Assembly (NCBI GenBank): GCA_029858545.1
Contig: JAOUFA010000005.1
Coordinates: forward strand, 1-28,068
Origin: Betaproteobacteria bacterium
Lineage (GTDB): Bacteria; Pseudomonadota; Gammaproteobacteria; Burkholderiales; SG8-39
Reading direction: 5' to 3'
Length of the DNA: 28,068 nt
The position numbers and the translations under genes were made by a program. Positions 8,066 through 15,154 of the stretch are shown piece by piece (the stretch's first letter is position 1; each line of letters opens with the position of its first letter). The notes below the pieces were generated by a model. The model was not told where the DNA came from, searched no databases, and saw only the letters and a program-made list of their open reading frames with translations.

Positions 8066-9670
8066 ATGAACGATCGTGGCGTGAGCGCCAAGCCGGCGGC
8101 CAGGGCGCATGGAGTCAAACCGGTGCAGGACTTGCGCGAATGGCTCGCGCGCGTCGAGTCGCTCGGCGAACTGGCGCGCGTGCGCGCACCGGTCGACCGC
8201 GACGAAGAAATGAGCGCGGTCTCCTATCTGGTGGCCAAGCAGCAGCCTTCGCCGGCGGTGCTGTTCGAGCAGCCGCGCGGTTTCGAAAAGAGCCCGATCG
8301 GCGCGAAGCTTCTCTGGAACGTGCTCGGCCCGAGCATCCGCCGGGTCGCGCTGACGCTGGAGGAACCCGCCGACACGCCTACCGTCGAACTGATCCGGCG
8401 CGTCAAGGACAAGCTGAAACGCCGCATCGAGCCGCGCGAGGTCGCGGCCAAGGATGCCCCGCTGATGCAAAACACCCTGCGCGGCGACCAGATCGATCTG
8501 GAGAAACTGCCGATCCCGCGCCACTGGCCGCTCGACGGGGGCCGCTACGCGGGAACCGCCGACGCGGTGATCACGCGCGATCCCGATAGCGGCTATCTGA
8601 ATATCGGCACTTACCGGATGATGGTGCAGGGCAGGAACGAGGTGGGTCTGTACCTCTCGCCGGGCAAGGACGCGCGGCTGCATATCACGCGTGCCTGGCA
8701 AAAGGGCGAGCCGATTCATGTCGCGGCCGCCTGGGGCATCGACCCGCTGTTCATGCTGGTGGGATCGCAGACCTTTCCGAAGAACATCTCCGAGTACGAA
8801 TTCGCCGGTGGCATCAAGGGCGAGGCGATTCCCGTGGTGCGCGGAGTCAGCACCGACTTGCTCCTGCCCGCCAACGCGGAACTCGTGATCGAAGGCATCA
8901 TCCGCCCGGGCTCGGTGAGGAAGGAAGGTCCGTTCGGCGAATTTCCCGGCTACTACGGCAGGCCCGAGGCGGGCTGCCCGCTGGTCGAGATCACCGCGCT
9001 GCATCACCGCACGCAACCGATCCTCACCAACGCGCTGATGGCCGACTATCCCTCCTGCGAGCAAAGCGGCTTTTTCTCGGTGATCCGTTCGGCGAAGATC
9101 TGGGACGACCTCGACAAGCTGGGGATACCGGGAATCAAGGGGGTCTACGCGCATCCTGCCGCCGCGGGCGGCTTCGGCATGACGGTGATCAGCCTCGAGC
9201 AGCGCCACGCGGGACACGCCGCGCAGGTGCTCGCGCTCGCCGCGCAGGTGCCCGGCGGCGCCTACTACACCAAGTGGATCATCGCCGTCGACGAGGACAT
9301 CGATCCGACCGACATGGACCAGGTGATCTGGGCGATGGCGAGCCGCTGCCATCCGATCGACGACATCGACATCCTGAGAAACACCTGGAGCACCTGGCTC
9401 GATCCGACGCAGAACCCGCCCGAGAACAGGCCCTACGGTTCGAAGGCGCTCATCAACGCGTGCAAGGATCACCGCCACCTGCCGGTGTTCTCCAAGCGCA
9501 CCACGCTCAGGAAGGAAGTCTACGAGCAGGTCGCGGCGCGCTGGCAGGAGATGGGCCTGCAGGGGGTCGCGCCGGAGGTTCGCGCCTTCGAGGAAGAGAG
9601 CAAGATCACCTACCACGAGGTCGGCGGCTTCGAGCCGGGGCGGCAGCCGGGCGAGGAGAAGGGCGGCTGA
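8066..9670 (+). CDS. UbiD-family prenylated-FMN-dependent (de)carboxylase
   Basis: 534 aa. UbiD-family enzymes use prenylated FMN made by a UbiX partner to remove or add carboxyl groups on aromatic or alpha,beta-unsaturated acids. The catalytic residues are in place: Arg184 in NIGTYRMMVQGR, and Glu287 and Glu292 in KEGPFGEFPGYYGR. The frame is open 52 codons upstream, but ATG at 8066 is preceded by AGGGGAGCAGGGG and marks the family N-terminus. No ubiX/pad1 partner is in the window. It stands alone between tupA (152 bp upstream) and the mob operon. The substrate is not predictable. Ubiquinone synthesis is possible, but location next to Mo/W genes and length above typical UbiD (about 490 aa) also fit aromatic acid metabolism. 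Confidence 0.9.
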   Translation: MNDRGVSAKPAARAHGVKPVQDLREWLARVESLGELARVRAPVDRDEEMSAVSYLVAKQQPSPAVLFEQPRGFEKSPIGAKLLWNVLGPSIRRVALTLEEPADTPTVELIRRVKDKLKRRIEPREVAAKDAPLMQNTLRGDQIDLEKLPIPRHWPLDGGRYAGTADAVITRDPDSGYLNIGTYRMMVQGRNEVGLYLSPGKDARLHITRAWQKGEPIHVAAAWGIDPLFMLVGSQTFPKNISEYEFAGGIKGEAIPVVRGVSTDLLLPANAELVIEGIIRPGSVRKEGPFGEFPGYYGRPEAGCPLVEITALHHRTQPILTNALMADYPSCEQSGFFSVIRSAKIWDDLDKLGIPGIKGVYAHPAAAGGFGMTVISLEQRHAGHAAQVLALAAQVPGGAYYTKWIIAVDEDIDPTDMDQVIWAMASRCHPIDDIDILRNTWSTWLDPTQNPPENRPYGSKALINACKDHRHLPVFSKRTTLRKEVYEQVAARWQEMGLQGVAPEVRAFEEESKITYHEVGGFEPGRQPGEEKGG

Positions 9671-9693
9671 CGGCGCGTCTCGCCTGCTAGAAT
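9667..9693 (+). promoter_or_regulatory. Likely sigma70 promoter of the mobB-moeA-moaDE-crcB operon
   Basis: CTGACG at 9667-9672 and TAGAAT at 9688-9693 with a 15-bp spacer. The -10 sits in the same context as the tup promoter (GCTA-N-AATCG). The expected start of transcription is near 9700. The -35 overlaps the ubiD stop codon. Confidence 0.5.
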
Positions 9694-9702
9694 CGCACGG
9701 CC

Positions 9703-9726
9703 ATGAGAATGAACGCCGTGCAATGA
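9703..9726 (+). other. Possible 7-codon leader ORF ending on the mobB start (ATGA)
   Basis: ATG at 9703 begins a 7-residue frame (MRMNAVQ) whose TGA overlaps the mobB ATG as ATGA. It begins within a few bases of the predicted transcript start. The mobB ATG itself has no recognisable ribosome site, so termination-reinitiation from this mini-ORF is a reasonable explanation. Chance cannot be excluded for so short a frame. Confidence 0.35.
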
Positions 9727-10217
9727 AAACCTTCGGTTTCGCGGGCTGGTCGGGCAGCGGGAAGACGACGCTGATCGAGAAGCTCCTTCCGCTGCTCGTC
9801 AAACGCGGTTTGCGCGTGTCGCTCATCAAGCACGCGCACCATAGTTTCGATGTCGATCAGCCGGGCAAGGATTCCTACCGGCACCGCCACGCCGGCGCAC
9901 AGGAGGTGCTCGTCACCTCGTCGCGCCGCTGGGTGCTGATGCACGAGTTGCGCGGCGAACAGGAGCCCTCGTTCGACGAACAGTCGCGACATGTTTCTCC
10001 GTGCGACCTGCTGCTCGTCGAAGGCTTCAAGCACGCGCCGATCCCGAAACTCGAGGTCTGGCGCGCGGAGCCCGGCGAGGCGATGCTGCACCCGAACGAC
10101 CCATATATCGTCGCGGTGGCGTCCGACGCAAAGCTGGAGATCCCGCTGCCGCTGCTCGATCTGAACGACGCGAACGCGATCGCCGCGTTCGTGCTGCGCC
10201 ACCTGGAGCTCGCATGA
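9723..10217 (+). CDS. mobB: Molybdopterin-guanine dinucleotide biosynthesis adaptor MobB
   Basis: 164 aa GTP-binding protein that assists conversion of molybdopterin cofactor to its guanine-dinucleotide form. Its P-loop is GWSGSGKTT at residues 8-16. MobB motifs follow: IKHAHHSFDVDQPGKDSYRHRHAGA near 41-65 and LLVEGFKHAPIPKLEVWR near 98-115. Length is normal for stand-alone MobB. It overlaps moeA by 4 bp (ATGA). The nucleotidyltransferase partner mobA is not in the window. Confidence 0.94.
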   Translation: MKTFGFAGWSGSGKTTLIEKLLPLLVKRGLRVSLIKHAHHSFDVDQPGKDSYRHRHAGAQEVLVTSSRRWVLMHELRGEQEPSFDEQSRHVSPCDLLLVEGFKHAPIPKLEVWRAEPGEAMLHPNDPYIVAVASDAKLEIPLPLLDLNDANAIAAFVLRHLELA

Positions 10218-11431
10218 ACAAGGGATTGCTGTCGGTCGACGAGGCGCTCGACGTGCTGCTCGCCGGCGCGCGGCCGGTGGAGGAAACCGAGGAAGTGCCG
10301 ACCCTCGAGGCCTCGGGTCGCGTGCTCGCGCGCGCGCAGGTCTCGACGATGGACGTGCCGCCGATGGACAACAGCGCGATGGACGGCTACGCGATGCGCG
10401 CGGCCGACGTGCCCGCGCCCGATACGCGCCTGAAAGTGGCGCAGCGCATTCAGGCCGGCGCGACGGGCACGGCGCTTGCGCCGGGCGGCGCGGCGCGCAT
10501 CTTCACCGGCGCGCCGATCCCGCAAGGGGCGGACGCGATCGTGATGCAGGAATTCTGCGCCGTGGACGGCGACTACGTGGTGGTCAAGAAGCGGCCGCAG
10601 CCAGGCGAGTGGGTCAGGTTGCGCGGCAGCGACGTGCGCAAGGGCGGCGAGGTGCTCGCAGCCGGAATCCGGCTGCGTCCTCAGGACACGGGGCTCGCCG
10701 CTTCGGTGGGCATCGCGAAGCTCCCGCTCTACCGGCGCGTGAGGTTGGGGCTGTTCTTCACCGGCGACGAGCTGGTGATGCCCGGCGATCCGCTGCCGCC
10801 CGGGCGCATCTACAACTCGAACCGCTTCACCCTGAATGGTCTGGCGCGAAGCTTCGGCTGCGAAGTCCGCGACTACGGCATCGTTCCCGACAACCTGGAG
10901 GCGACGCGCGCGATGCTGCGCCGCGCGGCGGGCGAGTGCGACGTGATCGTCACCTCGGGCGGGGTGTCGGTGGGCGATGCGGATTTCGTCAAGCCCGCGG
11001 TCGAGGCCGAAGGCTCGCTGCTGATGTGGAAGATCGCGATGAAGCCCGGCCGGCCGCTCGCGTTCGGCCGCATCGGCCACGAGGAAAGAGCCGCCGCGTT
11101 CATCGGGCTGCCGGGCAACCCGGTGTCGAGCTTCGTCACCTTCCTCATCTTCGTGCGGCCCTTCCTTTTGCGCACCCAGGGCATCGCCCGGGTCGCGCCG
11201 CGCGCGCTCGATGCGCGCGCCGATTTCGACTGGAGCGACGCCGATCCGCGGCGCGAGTTCCTGCGCGTAAAATGGAATGCATCGGGCGGACTCGATCTGT
11301 ACCCGACGCAGGATTCGGCGGTGCTCACTTCCACGTCCTGGGCCGACGGCCTGGTCGACAACCCGCCCAACCGCGTGATCAGGAAGGGCGATGCCGTGCG
11401 CTTCCTCGCCTACTCGGAGTTGTACGGATGA
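10214..11431 (+). CDS. moeA: Molybdopterin molybdenumtransferase MoeA
   Basis: 405 aa enzyme that inserts molybdate into adenylated molybdopterin to form molybdenum cofactor. Family segments are complete: PPMDNSAMDGYAMR near residues 50-63, FTGAPIPQGADAIVMQE near 97-113, the MPT-binding TSGGVSVGDADF near 250, and GLPGNPVSSFVTF near 299-311. Length matches MoeA. The reading frame is open much further upstream inside mobB, but ATG at 10214 overlaps the mobB stop and carries GGAG upstream. Its substrate molybdate would be supplied by the mod operon in this same window. Confidence 0.95.
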   Translation: MNKGLLSVDEALDVLLAGARPVEETEEVPTLEASGRVLARAQVSTMDVPPMDNSAMDGYAMRAADVPAPDTRLKVAQRIQAGATGTALAPGGAARIFTGAPIPQGADAIVMQEFCAVDGDYVVVKKRPQPGEWVRLRGSDVRKGGEVLAAGIRLRPQDTGLAASVGIAKLPLYRRVRLGLFFTGDELVMPGDPLPPGRIYNSNRFTLNGLARSFGCEVRDYGIVPDNLEATRAMLRRAAGECDVIVTSGGVSVGDADFVKPAVEAEGSLLMWKIAMKPGRPLAFGRIGHEERAAAFIGLPGNPVSSFVTFLIFVRPFLLRTQGIARVAPRALDARADFDWSDADPRREFLRVKWNASGGLDLYPTQDSAVLTSTSWADGLVDNPPNRVIRKGDAVRFLAYSELYG

Positions 11432-11445
11432 GATTCTCAAGATGA
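11428..11445 (+). other. 5-codon ORF bridging moeA and moaD (ATGA at both ends)
   Basis: ATG at 11428 overlaps the moeA TGA, and the frame (MRFSR) ends in a TGA that overlaps the moaD ATG at 11442. The two genes are therefore linked by a minimal ORF with ATGA joints on both sides. It may relay ribosomes, since moaD has only a weak ribosome site. It may also simply be chance. Confidence 0.3.
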
Positions 11446-11699
11446 AAGTGAAGCTGCTTTTTTTCGCCAGCCTGCGCGAGCAGCTCGGCAGCGGCGGCGA
11501 GGAGTTCGAACTGCCCGCGGGGGTGGCCACGGTCGCCGCGCTGCGCGCGCACCTCGCAGGCCGCGGCGGCGCCTGGCACAGCGCGCTCGCCGACGAAAAA
11601 CTCCTGCGCATGGCGGTCAACCAGGACATCGTCAAGCCGGGCGCGCCGATCAAGCCGGGCGACGAGATCGCGTTCTTTCCGCCGGTGACGGGGGGATGA
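11442..11699 (+). CDS. moaD: Molybdopterin synthase small subunit MoaD
   Basis: 85 aa ubiquitin-like sulfur carrier. It begins MKVKLLFFASLREQLG and ends in the required Gly-Gly tail (PPVTGG), which is thiocarboxylated and donates sulfur to precursor Z in MoaE. Length and both ends are canonical. An in-frame ATG at 11391 lies inside moeA and would add 17 atypical residues, so ATG 11442 is chosen. moaE begins 7 bp after the stop. Confidence 0.94.
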   Translation: MKVKLLFFASLREQLGSGGEEFELPAGVATVAALRAHLAGRGGAWHSALADEKLLRMAVNQDIVKPGAPIKPGDEIAFFPPVTGG

Positions 11700-11706
11700 G
11701 CGGCGG

Positions 11707-12180
11707 ATGAAGATCGCCGTCCAGCACGAGGACTTCGATGCCGGCGCCGAGATGCGCGCCGTGTCGCGCGCCAATCCCGGGGTCGGCGGCGTGGCCGCCT
11801 TCGTCGGCCTGGTGCGCGACAGGAACGAGGGCGCCGCCGTGGGCGCGATGACCCTCGAGCACTACCCGGGCATGACCGAGAAGGCGCTCTCCGGCATCGT
11901 GGACGAGGCGCGCGGCCGCTGGCAGGTGCTCGACTGCGTGGTGATCCACCGTGTCGGAGAACTGAAACCCACCGATCAGATCGTGCTGGTGGTGGTGGCG
12001 AGCGGACATCGCGGCGACGCCTTCGCGGCCTGCGAATTCATCATGGACTACCTGAAGACGCGCGCGCCGTTCTGGAAGAAGGAGGCGACGTCGGGGGGGG
12101 CGCGCTGGGTCGAGGCGCGCGCCTCCGACGATCAGGCGGCGGATCGCTGGGCCGGGCGCGCCGGGCGCAAGACCGGCTGA
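11707..12180 (+). CDS. moaE: Molybdopterin synthase catalytic subunit MoaE
   Basis: 157 aa. It converts precursor Z to molybdopterin with two MoaD subunits. MoaE features are visible: AAFVGLVRDRN near residues 34-44, MTLEHYPGMTEKAL near 55-68, HRVGELKPTDQIVLVVVASGHR near 81-102, and the catalytic-lysine region LKTRAPFWKKE near 116-126. The C-terminal arm is slightly longer than usual. The ATG has AGCGGCGG upstream. The stop shares bases with the crcB start (TGATG). The moaA and moaC genes for earlier steps are not in the window. Confidence 0.95.
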   Translation: MKIAVQHEDFDAGAEMRAVSRANPGVGGVAAFVGLVRDRNEGAAVGAMTLEHYPGMTEKALSGIVDEARGRWQVLDCVVIHRVGELKPTDQIVLVVVASGHRGDAFAACEFIMDYLKTRAPFWKKEATSGGARWVEARASDDQAADRWAGRAGRKTG

Positions 12181-12566
12181 TGCCGCCGATCTCGGCCTTT
12201 GCTGCGGTGGCGGTCGGCGCGGTGTTGGGCGCGTGGCTGCGCTGGGCGCTCGGCACCTGGTTCAACCCGCTGCTGCCCGCGCTGCCGCTCGGCACGCTCG
12301 CGGCGAACCTCGGCGGCGGTTTTCTGATCGGCCTCGCGCTGGCCTTCTTCGGCGCGCATGCCTCGCTCGCGCCCGAATGGCGGCTCGCGTGCATCACCGG
12401 CTTTCTCGGCGCGCTCACCACTTTCTCGACCTTCTCGGCCGAGTCGGTGCAGTTGCTGATGGACGCGCGCTACGGATCGGCGCTCGCGCACTCGGCGGCG
12501 CATTTCTTCGGGTCGCTCGCCGCGACCGGTCTGGGCATCGTCAGCTATCGCGTGGCGACGGGCTGA
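12180..12566 (+). CDS. crcB: Fluoride channel CrcB/Fluc
   Basis: 128 aa membrane protein with four hydrophobic segments. Motifs of the dual-topology fluoride exporter are present: GAVLGAWLRWALG near residues 13-25, the conserved Asn in AANLGGGFLIG near 41-51, and GFLGALTTFSTFS near 79-91 with the phenylalanines that line the pore. ATG at 12180 overlaps the moaE stop (TGATG), so it is co-translated as the last gene of the cofactor operon. There is no fluoride riboswitch upstream because that region is coding. Why a fluoride exporter sits in a Moco operon is not evident from the sequence. Confidence 0.93.
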   Translation: MPPISAFAAVAVGAVLGAWLRWALGTWFNPLLPALPLGTLAANLGGGFLIGLALAFFGAHASLAPEWRLACITGFLGALTTFSTFSAESVQLLMDARYGSALAHSAAHFFGSLAATGLGIVSYRVATG

Positions 12567-12591
12567 GGCACGGCAGGATTGCCGGACGCCC

Positions 12592-14601
12592 TCAGTACTC
12601 ATTGACCTTCAATTTGTCGATGAAGACATCGAGTTTCGCCTCGACGCTCTTTTGCTCGGCCTTGCCTTCGAACGCATAGAGCGCGGTATAGAGCAGCGGC
12701 GCCTGCGCGAGCCTGTCGGCGCCGAGCGGACCCGCGATGACGTCGGCGACCAGCATTCGCTTGTCCTCGGCGAAGGCGGACTTGTCGTACGGCGGCTTGC
12801 GTTTCGCGATCTTTTCCCAGCGCACCCTGAACTTGTCGTCGAGCCGCGCGGCGGGGTGAATGTTGCGCGCCACGGAGAACAGGGTCGAATTGTCCTTGTC
12901 ATCGCCGGCGATGACCTGCGTGACGTCCCATACGGTGCGGCCGTTATCCTGGAAATAGGAGAACTGAAGCTTCAGATCGCTGTGCGGCGTGATCGACATT
13001 TCCTTCGCGCCGTACGAGAACGACAGGCGTTTCGAGGCATATTCGAAACGCTGGCCGTAGTCGAAGTCGATGCGAATGTCGGCGAAGGCGGCCGGCAGCA
13101 GGTCGCGCAACGCCAGCCACTCGCGCCACTGAGCGAGGGTGCCGTAGTAGGAGACGTAGAAGAAATCGGCGAACGCGCGCAGATCGACGAGGTGGCCCTC
13201 GGCCAGCCCGGTGGGCATGCGCCGCAGCATTCCGACGAACCCGCCGGGCACCGGCAGCGCGAACAGCGCGACGCGCTGGTCGTTTTCCTCGATGTCCCAG
13301 ATACGCACCAGCCATTTGCGCCCGTAAGCGTCGAGGTGGGTGTTTTCCTGCGCCGCCTTGCCCATCGAGACGATGCGGATCTGCTCGGCGCCGATGCTGC
13401 GATACAACGGGTCGCCGCGCAGCATCAGATCCATCATCAGCTTGGAGTCGGACCGGAGCGTCTCCAGTTTCACCGCGTCCGGCGTCCTCAGGAGGAACAC
13501 CTGGGTGCCGAAGAAAGTGCCGTAGGTAAAGTGCCCGTTGGCGCCCAGGTCGCCGGTTTGGGTCTTGCTGTTGAAGAAGGCGTCCCAGTTGCCGTCCTTG
13601 CCGATGCCGAGGATGCCCGGCACCACCGCGTTGTAGGTCGAGTGCAGCAACGCCGCCGAAGTCGCTCCGTTGGGGAAGATGCGTGCGGCCTGATTCTTGA
13701 AGAGTGTGTCCTTCAACTGCTGGCCGAAGCGATTGAAGATCGGAATCAGCTCGGCGTCGAGTTCGGCATAGGATTTCGGCAGCGGAATTTCCGTGGCGAG
13801 CCGTTCGCGGTGCGTGAGGTTGGCCATGTTGTCGATCATGTACATGATCTCGGTGTTGATTTCGGCGACCCGGCCCTTCGCATCGAGGACTTCGCGGATC
13901 GGCAATGCATAGTTGAGATTTTCGTTCTCCGACTTGCGCACCACCACCCCGATCACGCGTCCGCGCGTGTCGAGCAGCGGTCCGCCGCTGTTGCCGGGCG
14001 AGGCGGCCGCGGAAAAGCGAATCCATCGCCACTTGCCGTCTCGCTCCTCGGGCGTTTGCGAGGTGAACAGGCCGTCGCGGTACACGATGCCCTGGCCGAG
14101 CGCGTTGCCGACGGCAAACACCCTATCGTTGAGGCGCGGCGTGGTATGGGTCGGTAGCGGCCTGACCGCCGGGTTGTCCTTGATCGAGAACACGACGAAG
14201 TCCCGGCGCAGCGAGAATTTGTAGATCTGGTCGATGTCGTAGACCTTGCCTTTGCGGTCGCGCAGGCGGTAGGTTTTCTGCATGCTGGCGCGCCCGAGGC
14301 CGAGGACGTGGGCCGCGGTGACCCAGCGCTTGCCGGCGATCGCGAATGCCGTGCCGACCGAGTAGTAGAGATCGTTACGGATCGCATAGGGAATCTGGTC
14401 GAGCGGCAGCGGGCGCTCGTAGGTGAGCGAATCGTGCGTGGGCTTGAGCACCACCACTTCGAAAGTCGAATTGCTCACCGCCTCGATCTGCGCGCGCGAC
14501 GCGCCCTGAGCGGAGGTCGCGCCGAACACGGCGAGGGGCTGCGCGAGGCAGAGGATGAGCCATGCGGCCTTCGCTGCGCCGCGCACCGGCAAGACTTTCA
14601 T
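12592..14601 (-). CDS. Secreted trypsin-like serine protease with large uncharacterised C-terminal region
   Basis: 669 aa. A signal peptide (hydrophobic residues about 12-28, cleavage likely after an Ala near 30-34) is followed by a chymotrypsin-fold protease at about residues 40-235. The triad is visible: His98 in WVTAAHVL, Asp134 in RRDFVVF and Ser205 in SPGNSGGPLLD. Unlike HtrA/Deg proteases it shows no PDZ domain. The last roughly 430 residues match no family I recognise. They contain many aromatic and charged residues and no further membrane span. ATG at 14601 has ACGGAGA eight bases upstream; the open frame extends only 10 codons further. It is probably periplasmic or exported. The substrate is unknown. 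Confidence 0.85.
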   Translation of the reverse strand: MKVLPVRGAAKAAWLILCLAQPLAVFGATSAQGASRAQIEAVSNSTFEVVVLKPTHDSLTYERPLPLDQIPYAIRNDLYYSVGTAFAIAGKRWVTAAHVLGLGRASMQKTYRLRDRKGKVYDIDQIYKFSLRRDFVVFSIKDNPAVRPLPTHTTPRLNDRVFAVGNALGQGIVYRDGLFTSQTPEERDGKWRWIRFSAAASPGNSGGPLLDTRGRVIGVVVRKSENENLNYALPIREVLDAKGRVAEINTEIMYMIDNMANLTHRERLATEIPLPKSYAELDAELIPIFNRFGQQLKDTLFKNQAARIFPNGATSAALLHSTYNAVVPGILGIGKDGNWDAFFNSKTQTGDLGANGHFTYGTFFGTQVFLLRTPDAVKLETLRSDSKLMMDLMLRGDPLYRSIGAEQIRIVSMGKAAQENTHLDAYGRKWLVRIWDIEENDQRVALFALPVPGGFVGMLRRMPTGLAEGHLVDLRAFADFFYVSYYGTLAQWREWLALRDLLPAAFADIRIDFDYGQRFEYASKRLSFSYGAKEMSITPHSDLKLQFSYFQDNGRTVWDVTQVIAGDDKDNSTLFSVARNIHPAARLDDKFRVRWEKIAKRKPPYDKSAFAEDKRMLVADVIAGPLGADRLAQAPLLYTALYAFEGKAEQKSVEAKLDVFIDKLKVNEY

Positions 14602-14734
14602 GTGCGAATCTCCGTAAGATGAACGGCCCATGCTAGCACCGGCACGCGGGCACGGGCCGTGCGATAGTTGTCATCTGGCTGCGGCGCACGCTGCCGCGGA
14701 GTTGGCGATCGATTGCGTTGATTGTTCTCAGACC

Positions 14735-15154
14735 ATGACCCGACAACAAATCATCATTGTGCAAACGCCTGGACGCGGCACGACGGACCTGACCGGAGAG
14801 GTTGCGCGCGTCGTGCGGGCAAGCGGCCTGCATAGCGGCCTGTGTCAGGTGTTCGTGCAGCATACCAGCGCCTCGTTGATCCTGTGCGAGAACGCCGACC
14901 CGGACGTGCGGCGCGATTTGGAGATGTTGTTCGCGCGGCTCGCGCCCGACGGCGATCCGGCGTACGCGCACGACAGCGAAGGCGCCGACGACATGGCCGC
15001 GCACGCGCGCAGCGTGCTGACCGCGAATTCACTGACGATCCCTGTCGGCGAAGGCAGGCTGCTGCTCGGCACCTGGCAGGGGATCTATCTGTGGGAGCAC
15101 CGCCGCGCGCCGCACGAGCGGCACGTGGTGGTGACGGTGTTGGGGGAGGCGTGA
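14735..15154 (+). CDS. YjbQ/UPF0047 family protein
   Basis: 139 aa small cytoplasmic protein. Conserved UPF0047 blocks are visible: FVQHTSASLILCENADPDV near residues 35-53, EGADDMAAHARSVL near 82-95, and LLGTWQGIYLWEHR near 109-122. Their His and acidic residues form the family's putative active site. Some members have weak thiamin-phosphate synthase activity, but the physiological role is unsettled. ATG at 14735 is the family start; the extra 35 upstream codons look non-coding. It is divergent from the serine protease, and its stop codon directly abuts the ftsH stop on the other strand. Confidence 0.88.
   Translation: MTRQQIIIVQTPGRGTTDLTGEVARVVRASGLHSGLCQVFVQHTSASLILCENADPDVRRDLEMLFARLAPDGDPAYAHDSEGADDMAAHARSVLTANSLTIPVGEGRLLLGTWQGIYLWEHRRAPHERHVVVTVLGEA

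Noticed and set aside
9671..9722. Molybdenum-cofactor riboswitch before mobB
   Set aside because: Only about 50 bp separate ubiD from mobB, too short for that riboswitch, and no matching structure is visible.
7946..9829. 627-codon minus-strand frame opposite the ubiD-like gene
   Set aside because: Antisense shadow of a gene with clear catalytic motifs; composition typical of frame artefacts.
9875..11653. 592-codon minus-strand frame opposite moeA
   Set aside because: Antisense shadow; moeA, mobB and moaD on the plus strand are unmistakable.
12100..12180. Fluoride riboswitch upstream of crcB
   Set aside because: The region is moaE coding sequence and the riboswitch consensus is not seen.
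12652..14157. 501-codon plus-strand frame opposite the serine protease
   Set aside because: Antisense shadow; the minus-strand protease has an intact triad and signal peptide.
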